Assembly: GCA_037447655.1 (NCBI GenBank)
Contig: JBBHKE010000533.1
Coordinates: forward strand, 44,850-108,849
Length of the DNA: 64,000 bases
Source: Zygnema cylindricum
Lineage: Eukaryota > Streptophyta > Zygnematophyceae > Zygnematales > Zygnemataceae
Reading direction: 5' to 3'
A program made the position numbers and the translations under genes. Below, in pieces: positions 32,683 to 43,190 of the stretch. Numbering within the stretch: the first letter of the stretch is position 1; each line of letters begins with the position of its first letter. The notes below the pieces were generated by a model. It was not told the DNA's origin and ran no database searches. It saw only the letters and a program-made list of their open reading frames with translations.

Positions 32683-33790
32683 GGGGTTGTTCCTATGTAA
32701 CCGAAACTTTGAAACGTTACTTTGGATTTTAGCGTAGGTTTTACAGTGTACTTTTCAAAGTGTACCTATGGGTACGTCCCCATGTATTAAAGTATCTACT
32801 TTTCTCTGTCTTTTTGCCCTAAAATTCAGGGAACTTTGACAAAAACCTTTAGCCGTACGAAAAAATCATTTTTACCAAAGTAGAGTGAACGTCAATTCAT
32901 ACTTTGAATGTACGGCGTGTTTGTCGTCATGTGAATACATTTTGGCGTTTTCCCCTTTTCGACCCCCGGGCAAGAGAATCCAGCCCAAAAAAAAACTTCT
33001 TCCAAAATCACCTCGAGGGGGTGATTTTAGTTCAAGTACCGCCCAAACAGCGAATGAAAAACGAACCACGCACGCGTCACACGATTTGTAAAATTTTAGG
33101 ACGAAGGAGAGTCCTCGCTATTTTTCTCCGTGCCCGTCACGCGCTATGTACGGAAAAAAAATTGCAGGGGTCTCGGACCTCCACTTTCAATCATGGGTCC
33201 TTTGCAAAAAAGTTCGCCGTCGTCGCCTCTCCTCTCTCCCTCTCACACCATCGCTTGTATCTCACACTTTTTAAAATAAGACACGACAATATTGGTATAA
33301 AATGAAAGATATTTTAAAAATATTTTTTCTGACAAATTTTAGGTTTTTTTTAATGGCAAGTCGAGCGAGAAAATTAGAAAAAACGAAATAGGAAAAACCA
33401 TGGCGAAAAGTTCTTGAATCAGTGATGTCGACGTTGTCACAAGTGAGCGTGACGTCACAATATCACCAAACCCTAAACATCTAAGATTTCACAAAAATCT
33501 AGACGTCTACCACTGTCGCTGTTTTTGTTGGCGTCACCAATCGTCGGAAGTTTCGTAGTCGTCTTCAATCGTCACAAGTTCTACCTGCGTCTACAATCGT
33601 CACATATCAAAGTTCCGATTTCATTTTCGCATAGGGACGCTCTTCAAAGTAGTAAGGAGAATCTTCACTACAGTCCAAAATACTTTATCTAAGTACCGAT
33701 TGCATGGGGACGTACCCTATGTCAATCATTACTTGCGCCTTCATTACTTCAAATATGTGACAGTTGTAGACGTCTACAAAATGTGCGACA
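32683..33790 (+). mobile_element. PIF-like fragment split by 32770-33717
   Basis: GGGGTTGTTCCTATGTAACC (32683) through AAGTGTACCTAT resumes after the inner element with TATGTCAATCATTACTTGCG. The same sequence, uninterrupted and inverted, is at 54918-55035, where the termini read GGGCGTGTTCCCATG. Confidence 0.7.
32770..33717 (+). mobile_element. PIF/Harbinger-like MITE, family C, complete, TSD TAT
   Basis: 948 bp with terminal repeats GGGTACGTCCCCATG and CATGGGGACGTACCC, flanked by TAT (32767-32769, 33718-33720). The interior has GTCACAAGT/GACGTC words and the CATGGCGAAAAG block. Related copies are at 33740-34340 (inverted), 36160-37795 (inverted, interrupted), 39560-40082 and 52430-53440. 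Confidence 0.85.
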
Positions 33791-34350
33791 GTCTACGAAA
33801 CGAAATGTAGACGACTACCAAACGACGAAACGTCCTAAAATTGGTGACGTCTACAAAAACGGCGACGGTTGTAGACGTCGAGGTTTTTGTGACGTTGTAG
33901 ATGTTTAGGGTTTTGTGACATACCGAAGTCATGCTACCATGTGACGTCATCAGTACGTAGATTTTTCGCCATGGCTTCTCGATTTCATTTTCTTATCTTT
34001 TATCATTCGATATGCCATCAAAACCAAAAATATTCAAAAAAAAAGAAAAAGTTATATCTTTCATTTGATACTATTATTGTTGCGTCTCATGTAAATAGAG
34101 AGAAAGAGGAGTGGTCGAGTGAGAAAGAGGGGGAGAGACGAAGACGACGTAAAATTTTGCAAAGGACCCATGAATGAAAGTGGAGGTCCGAGACCCCAAC
34201 GATTTTTTTCCGTACATGCTCGTCATTTTCGTACGTACATGCGCGTGACGAGCAGGGGAAAAATGGAGTGTACTCTCCGTCATTCAAAAATTTTGAATCA
34301 AAATTTTTGAAAACTTTTGACGCGTGCAATCCCGGTTTTCTAGAGAGGGT
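33740..34350 (-). mobile_element. Inverted family C fragment
   Basis: It mirrors 33170-33640 and the 53760 region: GTAGACGTCTAC words, CGCCATGGCTTCTCG, CATGAATGAAAGTGGAGGTC, then the ACGCGTGCAATCC block. It is interrupted on the right by the TA-flanked MITE at 34352. Confidence 0.7.
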
Positions 34351-34351
34351 A

Positions 34352-34888
34352 CACCGCGCATCGTTATTAGTGTCAAAGTTAAAATAGTGTGGAAGTAAAT
34401 ATACCGTCATTGACGCTTATTAAGTTTTTTTTTTTTTTTTTAAAAAGGTGTATTCTAATTTCGGCGTTTATGCTAATTTGGGAACAGCAAAAATGGAATA
34501 TTCGTTGTATGATTATATACATTAGTATATGTATCCGTACAAATATTAAAAATCGTACGCCGTCGTGAAATTTAAATACCCGTACATATAAGACTAATTT
34601 ACGTGTCAGAACAATCCCGTTTTTTTAGCGCACGATCCTATGCGTGCGCGTCTGATTTAACTCATTTTTTGTAAAATTTTCACTTGAAAAGGTACATTTA
34701 TGTACGGTCTGACATCGACCGTATACTACACTATTTAGATATTATCGTAATTCGTCCTTTACGCTATTTTGTACTGTACCTTAATTAACGTCAAGGAAAA
34801 ATTAAAATCATGTATCCTATTTGAGGAAAAAAATCAAAATTTTAAGAGCCCAAATTAGTGTCGTTGACACTAATAACGATGCGCGGTG
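34352..34888 (+). mobile_element. TA-flanked MITE, 537 bp
   Basis: Ends CACCGCGCATCGTTATTAGT and ACTAATAACGATGCGCGGTG are perfect 20-bp inverted repeats between TA dinucleotides (34350-34351, 34889-34890). The interior is AT-rich and non-coding. TA targeting suggests a Tc1/mariner-type origin. Confidence 0.85.
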
Positions 34889-34932
34889 TAGCATAGTCCG
34901 GTTGGTTCGGGCATTCTTGTCCATTACAGTAA

Positions 34933-35546
34933 CACCGCGAATCGCAATTAGAGTAAAGAAAAAATTAGAGTAAAAAAACAAAAAAAACAATTAGAGTTAT
35001 GAACGCTAATTTGTGTGATGTAACTTTTTCAAAGAGGAAGTTTACTCTAATTTATTTAAGTACTCTATATTGGGTTATGTCGGCAATAATTATCCGCGCT
35101 GAATATGAACACTAAATTACGTAGACATACAAAATCTGTCAGTCGGTATACTTTGACGTCATTATGACGCTAGTACTATTTGTCGCGCTGAATGTCAGTT
35201 AATGTTCACACTGACGACGATGCTGTCGACGGACGAGAGTTCTGCGAACGGCTTTTTTTCGATGTGATTGATTTTTTTGCTTAGTGCGATTTCACGTGCG
35301 AGCGCGATTCTATTAAATCATTATTATTACCTTTTTACTTAGAAAAATACAATTTTGCACGGTCGGAAGTCGTCCTTACTCCACATTATTTAAAACGAAC
35401 CTATATTATATTTTTTTACGCTAATTAAACCTCACCTTAAATAGTATAATGAAAAATTTATAATCATTTACTCTATTTAAGGTGATTGAGTCGAAATTTA
35501 GGGCGACCGAATTAGCGTTATTTACTCTAATTAGTAAATACTAGTG
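34933..35546 (+). mobile_element. TA-flanked MITE of the 53948 type, right end eroded
   Basis: CACCGCGAATCGCAATTAGA on the left and GAATTAGCGTTATTTACTCT on the right match the ends of 53948-54553. It also shares the GTACGGTC..TCGCGCTG interior words. Its final terminus is lost next to the hAT-like fragment at 35552. Confidence 0.65.
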
Positions 35547-35551
35547 TTTTG

Positions 35552-35740
35552 TATCGGTATAAAAACTTATCGCGATAACACCGATACCGATAGTTATCGG
35601 TTATCGAACGGTCAGAGGTTCAATTATATCGGTATGATACCAACAAATTCCATATCGGCAATAATTTAAAAAATATATAGTATGCATACAATAGTACTTT
35701 ATAACATACTGTATTATATTATTGACTCTGTATAATAAAG
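35552..35740 (-). mobile_element. hAT-like MITE fragment, inverted
   Basis: Starts TAGTGTTTTGTATCGGTA and then reads as the reverse complement of 37075-37253 (CGATAACACCGATACCGATA, CAACAAATTCCATATCGGC, ATACAGTATG-type blocks). The other end is missing. Confidence 0.75.
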
Positions 35741-36160
35741 TACCTTCCATTGCACCCGTACATTTTTCGTACAGTAGTGTCCGTATATGTCCGTACTTTT
35801 TAGGGTTATATAAATGATGATACATTGCCGTACATTTTCGTCTATTTCAACACAGCTGCGCTACATTTTCGTATATTTACGTGCAATGTTTTTACACATC
35901 CGTACTACTTAGGGTTATTATAAGGGGGGATTTTTGGGTTTATAGGGTACATTGCCGTACGTTCCTGTATATATTCAGTACGGTTGACAAATATTTGCCA
36001 TATTATTAGGTTTGTAGGGTACACTTTCCGTATAATTTCGTACATTTATGTTAGTTGTTCGTAATTTTAAAGATTTGTTAAGGATTTTCTAGTATTTCGC
36101 TTTTCGTACATTTTCGTACATGTTCGTACAGAGAAATCTACGAATTTTACGAAAAGTAGT
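35741..36160. repeat. Region rich in CGTACATTTTCGTA words
   Basis: Many irregular repeats of CCGTACATTTTCGTAC and TTAGGGTTATA within 420 bp. No gene is seen. It may be the interior of a decayed element. Confidence 0.45.
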
Positions 36161-37795
36161 GACGCCAACTAAAACAGCGACAGTTGCAGACGTCTATATT
36201 TTTGTAATTTTGTGACATGGCAGATGTTTAGGGTTTTGTAACATCGTGACGTCACGCTCACTTGTGACAACGTCGACGTCACAGATTCAAGGACTTTCGG
36301 CCATGGATACCCAATTTCGTTTTCTCTACTTTTTTCGCTCTACTTGCCATAAAAATATTAGTGTTGTGTATCGGTAAGGATTTGCCGATAACCGATATGG
36401 GCCTTTTTTCGAGTATCCGATAATCGATATATTGGTACGATATATCGACATCGGTCTTATCGCCGATAAGTAGCCGATAATATCGGGTACTTATCGGCGA
36501 TAATGCCGATAACGATAATTATCGGCGATAGCTGTACGGACCGTACAGATAAATGTACGGTCTGCACACTCAACTGTTCGTCATATTCTTCGGACGTGTA
36601 CAAGCATAGAAAGTACCGTAGCCGCCATGAAATATGTACGATTTTGATACGGATCCAGTAAAAACGATGTACCTTTCACATCCGACGCCATGGCTTTGTC
36701 CCTTAATTCCTTGAGATCCACTAAGGACCTGCCACGTGTCAATATGTCGGCTTTTTTGGCAAAAGCTGCCAAAAGAGCCATTCCGGGATGCCGGCGCTCA
36801 CGCTGGCCCGTCCGTTCGTATTTTCTCATACCAAGTCGTCCGTTCGATTCCGGCGGCGCGCAGAATGTTATTTTGCGTCCGTTGTACTTTTGTGTCCGCC
36901 GTCCTTTTCCAGTTCCATGTTCACCAATTTTTTAGTAAATTTCCGTACGTCGCCGTAAAATTTTTGTTCAGTTAACCGGCCAACGTTTATGTGCCGCGTT
37001 TACCGTAATAAATTGCAGTTAAACTGTAACGGAACAGATTTTTATACGTGGCATGCCACGCTATATAAAATCAGTAAAATAATACAGTATGTTATAAAGT
37101 ACTATTGTACGCATACTATATATTTTTTAAGTTATCGCCGATATGGAATTTGTTGGTCCCAGACCGATATATCGGAAGCTCTGACCGTTCGATAACCGAT
37201 AACTATCGGTATCGGTGTTATCGCGATAAGTTTTTTACCGATACACAACACTAAAAAATATACATGAAGGGTAGCCAAAATAATTATTTTTCAAATATCT
37301 TTAATTTCATACCAGTTTTGTCGTGTCTCATTCTAAAAAGTGTGAGATAAAAGTGATAGTGTGAGAGGGAGAGGGGAGAGGCGACAACGACGCAAAATTC
37401 TACCGAGGACCCCATGAATGAAAGTGGAGGTCCGCGACCCCTTCACTTTTTTTCCGTACATCTTCGTATTTTCCGTACATGCGCGTGACGGGCAGGGAGA
37501 AAAATAGCGAGTCGTCCTAAAATTTTCCCGCTCGTGTGTCGCGTGCGTGGGCCGTTTTGCATTTGTTGTTTTGGGCGGTACTTTCCCTAAAATCACCTCG
37601 GGTCGAAAAAAGGAAAACGCCAAAATTTGTTAAGATGACGACAAATATGAAGTACATTTAAAGAATAGACTTGACGTTTGCTGTACTTTTAAAGAATTGA
37701 TTTTTTTGTACGTCTAAAGTTTTTCTCGTACGGACTTGCGTTTTGTGGGAAAACGGCAGATTAAAGTCGATACTTTAACACATGGGGACGTACCC
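36161..37795 (-). mobile_element. Family C MITE, inverted, interrupted by a hAT-like element
   Basis: The left part (36161-36358: ACAACGTCGACGTCACAGA, GGCCATGG) and right part (37254-37795: CATGAATGAAAGTGGAGGTC to CATGGGGACGTACCC) are the two halves of an inverted family C copy. TTA follows the right terminus (37796-37798). The hAT-like element 36359-37253 lies between the halves. The left terminus is not recognisable. Confidence 0.75.
36359..37253 (+). mobile_element. Complete hAT-like MITE, TSD AAAAATAT
   Basis: 895 bp. Perfect 19-bp terminal inverted repeats TAGTGTTGTGTATCGGTAA, flanked by perfect 8-bp duplications AAAAATAT (36351-36358, 37254-37261). Subterminal regions are dense in CCGATA/TATCGG words, as expected of transposase-binding clusters in hAT elements. 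No transposase is encoded. It is the reference copy for the remnants at 2379, 11347, 19085, 23852, 35552, 47113 and 52816. Confidence 0.95.
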
Positions 37796-37798
37796 TTA

Positions 37799-38040
37799 GT
37801 GTCGTTGACACTAATAACGATGCGCGGTGTAGTATTTTGATAAAAATCAGGTCGCGATTTGATTCCAGTGCAAGTGTGATAATAACGCCAAACTGCCGTA
37901 CCTTCCAAGTTCCAAAATGACGCAAAATGTACTTTTGTTTTTGCCCATTTTTCGTACGGCGTAATATTTTTTCGTTGCAAGTCCCATTTTCTGTGAAAAC
38001 GACGGAAAAAAACCCTTACTTGAACACATGGGAATACGCC
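37799..38040 (-). mobile_element. TA-flanked MITE end plus inverted PIF-like fragment
   Basis: 37799-37827 holds GACACTAATAACGATGCGCG followed by GTG and TA, the terminus of the 34352-type MITE. From there to 38040 the sequence mirrors 53502-53735 (AAATCGCGA.. mirrored, AAACGACGG, CATGGGAATACGCCC) and ends before TTA. Confidence 0.7.
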
Positions 38041-39038
38041 CTTAGAGACTCCTTTTTGACTTCACACAGTTATGTCGGCGTGGTTCTATACACTCCTATC
38101 CTCCTACTTCGTAAAATTTGGAAAAAATACGAGATTTCGTCGTAGAAATATTCAAGCCGTACACATTTTGTACGGCCACCGATGGTATTATATTATTAAT
38201 GGGTCACCAAAGTGCCTCCGTTTATAGGCTGATTCCTGAGATAGGCCACGTCACCAATTCTTTCCCCCTCTCCGTACAATGTGCCTGGTCGGTACAACGT
38301 TTGGCGCTTTCCCGTTTCCGTAATTCTGGTCGGTTACTCAAAGATTTTATTTTTTTACGTACTAAAAGTACTCTGACTTATACATAAGACAAAACACTTC
38401 TGACACTCTAATACTAAGAAGTGGACGGTCGTCAAAGTCTTTGGCGGCCAAAAAGTCCACATCGCAAGTTTTAGGCGACTCTATCCGCTAATTCCGCCGT
38501 GAAATGCGGCGGACGGCGAAAAAGTCCGTCGACCGACTGTACTGTAGAGGTTTTGAAACAGTGCGGCATTTTATATAAACATAATATAGTGTGGAATTTA
38601 TTGTACAAAAGTTAAAAAAACGCAGGAGTCCGTAAGCTGCGGCACACACAAACACCGGCGAAACGTCGTTTCCGTCGTCCGATCAGTAAAATTAAAACTG
38701 AGAGAGAGATCTGGCCGTTTATTTATGCTGGTAAATGTCACCGTCCGTATGCTAGAATTTGTGACGCGTGTTCAATAAGCATCGGGCCGATGTAAAAATT
38801 AAATAATTGACCGTCGCGATGCGGCTGAAGTGGCAGGTGATGTCATCCAAGATGTGAAACCCTCGCAGGCTCAGGTTTTAGCCTCGGAAACGATTGCAAA
38901 CGTTTTTTGTGCGCACGTGTGAGGCTGTTTTTCATTGGTGCGCCGATTGTTACAGACTCACGTCGGCGCGCAAAATTAGATTGGTTGAGATTTTTTATCA
39001 TAATATTAAAGATTTGAAACGTGCCTAGATAAACCCTA
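38041..39038. other. Unassigned stretch
   Basis: No gene or repeat of the window's families is recognised. The short frame 38118-38387 has no known motif. Confidence 0.4.
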
Positions 39039-39237
39039 CACCTTGAATCGTTATTAGCGTATTGAAATTATTAGTGTAAAGAAAAAATTACCGTCATTCA
39101 TTCTAATTTAGTGCCATGAGACGTGGCAGATTATGGTCCACGTCCTTAAATAGTGTAATTTATTATATTTAAGGTATCAATGTCAAAATTTTGGGGTGCC
39201 GATATAGCGTACATAAGGCTAATAACGATTCACGGTG
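39039..39237 (-). mobile_element. 199-bp TA-flanked MITE
   Basis: Between TA dinucleotides (39037-39038, 39238-39239). Ends CACCTTGAATCGTTATTAG and CTAATAACGATTCACGGTG. It is nearly identical, inverted, to 54561-54759, and both are exactly 199 bp. No coding capacity. Confidence 0.9.
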
Positions 39238-39559
39238 TAGTTTCTACGAAGAAACCCGGAAAAAGCATGCCAGTTGTCGAAAATGCTTTTACATGGTTTA
39301 CACATTTTTACCATAAAAACCAAGGAAAAAAACAAAAACCCTGGGCATACTAAATACGAAATTACGAAATATTTTGGATCATTTATCAAGTTCAGTCAGT
39401 CTAGAAGGCTTGTTATTTGAACTACCCCCGACTGCGAAGATTGAAACAGTCGTGAACCCTAGCCTGCAAAGGCGTTCCATGTCAGGATCTCAATGGCGTC
39501 GATGACCTACAAAGAGCAACATAGAGGCTGACATCTCTCCTCTAAAATCTCGAAAGGCA
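39238..39559. other. Unassigned stretch
   Basis: No feature could be supported in these 320 bp. Confidence 0.5.
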
Positions 39560-40082
39560 TACTTGTGACAATCGCAGAATTTTGCGCCGTCGTCGCATCT
39601 CCCCTCTCCCTCTCACATTATCGCTTTTATCTCACACTTTTTAGAATGAGCACAATTTTGGTATGAAATGAAGATATTTGAAAAAAATCTCTTTTGACTA
39701 CCTTTAGGTGTATTTTTATTGCAAGTCGAGCGAAGAAAGTCGAAAAAAAAAATCAAGAAGCCATGGCGGAAAGATTTTGAATGGGACGTCAATGTTATCA
39801 CAAGTGAGCATGAGGTCACAATGTCACAAATCCCTAAACATCTACAATGTCACAAAAAGCTACACGTCTACAACTGTTGTTGTTTTTGTTGGCGTCACCA
39901 ATTATCGAAAGTTTCATAGTCGACTTCAACCGTCACAAGTTGTACCTACGTCTACAACCGTCACATATCAAAGTTCCGATTTCATTTCCGCACATTGGGT
40001 CGCTCTTCAAAGTAGTACAAAGAATATTCACAAAATACTTCTTCAAAGTATTGATTACATGGGGAAACCCCCTAAAACCTGC
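39560..40082 (+). mobile_element. Family C MITE fragment, 5'-truncated
   Basis: It follows 33190-33717 in direct orientation: CCTCTCCCTCTCACA, GCAAGTCGAGCGA, GTCACAAGT, the TTTTTGTTGGCGTCACCAAT block, then TTACATGGGGAAACCCCCT at the eroded end. Confidence 0.75.
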
Positions 40083-40622
40083 TACGGCCCCTTCTATTTT
40101 GTCAGTTTGCGCAATTTTCGGTCCCTTTTTTACTTGCACAATGCAATATGCCAAGTCGATTCAACGCAAAGGTTTTAAAAAAGGAAACTACAACCGCTAT
40201 TTGACATCTCGAATGCAGTACATCGACCATCATTATTTAGCAAACAAAAAAAAATGTAAGCGTTATTTGAGGGTTGAGAACTCCATTTTGTGTAAAATGT
40301 TGAAAAAAAACCATTAAAATTAAGTTTGGCACTTAGGGCGAGACTTCATTAACGAAAATGTGGGGTTTTTATTGAATGCCTTACGTTCTCATACAATTTC
40401 ATAACTTTTTTTATTGATAAAAAACATAAAAATATATGTTTCCAACTTTTACCGATTTCCTTCCATGCAAGGGTCCCTAGTAATAAATGTCATTTTGCAA
40501 AAGCGAAATCCATGAAGGTGCCTCTCTCCCGATAAGCGATATTTAAATTTGTTTGGACAAATATACCAATATAATCAATAATCGATATATCGTTTAGGTA
40601 TATTTTTGAGGCAATTATTTCG
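40083..40622. other. Unassigned stretch with hAT-like CGATAT words
   Basis: No gene is seen. From about 40525 to the copia border (ATAATCGATATATCG) it resembles the hAT-like remnants, which continue beyond the copia element at 47089. Confidence 0.4.
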
Positions 40623-40627
40623 ATAAG

Positions 40628-41683
40628 TGTAGAAATTAATGGTCTTTAAAGTATTTTCTAGGTCTGAATAGAAATAAGAAAGAAGCCGAGGCAGTCTACC
40701 TCTAACTTCTCTCTCCAACTTCTCAAACTTGTCGCAGTCACTGAGAAATTGGAGAAGGAGCTAGAGCCATGGCTACCTAGGCTATCCAGAGGTTTACGGG
40801 AAAATATGTTTTAGTTAGGGGTTTAATTTACTAAAAGATATGTGCCGGCGACAGGATTTGATCCTCGTACCTGCCGGCCGGCACACAGCCGGTAGCCGGT
40901 AGCCTTAGCCGTTAAGTCTAGGAGTAGTGTTATGTACTATATGGTTTGATAATTACTTAAACATTTATACGTAGGATAGTTGATTTTTATGTAACTGTTT
41001 ACGGGAGACATATATCCAGTAAAAGTAAAAGTACGGATTCAGGTACGGATAAGAAACCTATACCGCGCATTTAATTCTTTAGTGAATCGAATACCGCGCA
41101 TGTATTTATTACGGCTAAAATTAAATGTGAATTAAATCGGACGGCCGGAAATAACGCCGAGATCGCGGAAGAGGATTTTGGCGGTTTGTGGTCATCGCCA
41201 CATCGGATGATACGTGGCGAAATGACATTGGATCGCGGCATCTCCGAGGATTAAGGGAGCGAATTCGGACATACCACGTGTCGACATTTAGGCCATGTCG
41301 TACAATGGCCGCACATAAAGTACACCGGCAACTGTACTTTTGTGTACGAAACTGAAATCTGATTGGCTCCGTACATCAATAGATAGAGTCTGTGAGAGAG
41401 ATAGGACTTAGAAAAATTAGAAGAAATGACCCTCTCTCTTAGAGAGCTTCTGTACAAAAGGTCAACTTTGACGCTCCATAACTTACTGCTCAGGGGAGCA
41501 AATTCAGAGATTCTTTTTGCTATCGACTCAGGGGAGTCTTCTCTTCACAAGGATGAAGTTTGTTAGAGTTTTTGTCGTCCACGATGGCAGTTATTTTTGC
41601 TGAAACACAAAGGGGTCACAGTTATCCTAGAGGCTTCTTGGAAGCTGTCCACTCAGAGGACTTATGGAGGTCTCAGAGTTTTA
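40628..41683 (+). repeat. 5' LTR of copy C
   Basis: 1056 bp, starting TGTAGAAATTAATGG. It ends GAGTTTTA where the 3' LTR ends GAGTTTCA, so the terminal C has mutated to T in this copy. Antisense tRNA-like boxes lie at 40854-40920. Confidence 0.95.
40854..40920 (-). other. tRNA-promoter-like boxes antisense in 5' LTR
   Basis: On the minus strand an A-box-like stretch with TTAACGGCTAAGGC (40902-40920) precedes GGATCAAATCC (40854-40864). The bases between include GCCGGC palindromes. The 3' LTR has the same at 46259-46325. Confidence 0.4.
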
Positions 41684-41698
41684 GGTTATGGGCCCACC
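41684..41698 (+). other. Putative primer-binding site containing the gag ATG, copy C
   Basis: GGTTATGGGCCCACC directly follows the LTR, is identical to that of copy B, and complements the initiator tRNA-Met anticodon arm. The ATG at 41688-41690 begins gag. Confidence 0.65.
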
Positions 41699-42620
41699 CT
41701 CTAGGGTACCAATCTTTAATGAAAGTGGCTTCATATACTAGGAAAGTATGATGATAGAAGCTCTATGCGAAAAAAGGTTGTGGGAGATAGTGAGTGGACG
41801 GTTGGGGCGTCCATCAAGTCTTGGAATTCCTCCATGGTTTAAATGAAGGAGATTCACTATAAAAGAGGATCCACCTTCAACGGAGGAAACAAAAGAAGGA
41901 GAGGTGGTGGACAAAGGAAAGGAGAAAGAGGCGACGACACCAATAATAACTAGTTCGGCATTCATGTCACCTATTCCGAGGAACGAGGAGAATGATACTG
42001 AAACCTGGGAATTTAACAATATGGCGGCAAGGCACTTCATCCTACGCCATCTCACTCAAGGACTCGCATGTCCTCATTTGCAGGTAGAAAGGGCATCCGA
42101 TCTTTGGATGGCTCTCATAGAGATGTACCGAAGTGGTACGATTCAGCAACAACAGTTGGCTAATCAAAAAGTTAAAGAGTATGTATACAAAGGGGGGAAG
42201 ATGTTGGATTTTTGCAATGAGCTTGCTACACTCTTCATGGAGCTAGAGAGTGCGGGAAAAGATTTTAGTGAAAAAGAAAAGGTTAACTGTTTACTGATGA
42301 AGTTACCCAATGAGTTCGAGAACATAGTCAACCATGTGCAGGACTTGCCGGACTCAAGGTGGATATGGAACTCAGTGGTAGGGATGATTCTCGTTCGAGA
42401 GAATACGATTGAGATCCGAAGAGGAGGAAAGAGTGGCCAAGCCTTCGCAACTGCGACCGATTGGAGGAACAAGGATTCTCGGAAACCGGTCGGAAACTAT
42501 GGGGGGAGGGAGCAAAAAAATCAGACCGACTAGTTCGGACCAAGGGCTCCCAAAGGTTTATGTCATTTTTGTAAGAAACCTGGGCACTATATGGCAGAGT
42601 GCACTAAGCTAACCGAGCTT
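41688..42620 (+). pseudogene. Copia gag pseudogene, copy C
   Basis: Opens MGPPSRVPIFNESGFIY. A TAG (41739-41741) replaces the conserved Trp codon, and a TGA follows near 41845. From 41904 to 42533 a long frame carries the conserved Gag core (ASDLWMALIEMYRSGTIQQQ, then MLDFCNELATLFMELESAG). After another TAG (42531-42533) the same frame gives the CCHC zinc knuckle, C-x2-C-x4-H-x4-C, at 42561-42602 (CHFCKKPGHYMAEC), the nucleic-acid-binding module. There is no frameshift within gag here, unlike copy B. Confidence 0.93.
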
Positions 42621-43190
42621 CAGTTAAAAGAGGGGCAGACCGGTGGTACCCCGAGAGGAAAGAAAAAGGCCCTTATGACACAAGTACATGAGGCGGAATC
42701 CGAGGACGAGGACGATGAGCTCCTTTTGGATGAGGAGTTGGAGGCGAAAAACGAGGTCGAAATACCACGAAGGCAGAAATGTGCTTACGGTGGATTGGAA
42801 GGTGAAGCAGGCTTGATTGTAGATTCAGGTGCCTCCATGCATATGTGTAAGGATAGGCACTTGATCACTAAGATAAGAAATATTCCCACCGTAGAGATAT
42901 AGTACGGGGATGGAAGGATAGTCACCACTACTCTTGTAGGATCGGTAGATTTGAAAGTGTTAGTAGAAGGAAAGACATCCATAGTAACATTCTCCGATGT
43001 ATTGTTTATTCCGGAGCTGAACAAAAACCTCATCTCTACATCCGTATTAGATGATAAGGGTTTTTTTACTAGCACTAGGGAAGGAGTCTTTACTGCTAGT
43101 TTTGAGGAGGATGTCTATTTCATTGCTGAGAAAGGTAGCCATGGGATGTTTAGGCTGATCTTAAGTAATGAAACGAAGAAACTTTATTAT
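42621..43190 (+). pseudogene. Copia protease region, copy C
   Basis: An acidic linker (ESEDEDDELLLDEELE) is followed by the aspartic protease active site DSGAS (42822-42836), then one TAG (42900-42902) in an otherwise continuous frame through FSDVLFIPELNKNL. Protease would cut the Gag-Pol polyprotein inside the particle. It is the same frame as gag, consistent with one long ancestral Gag-Pol frame. Confidence 0.9.
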
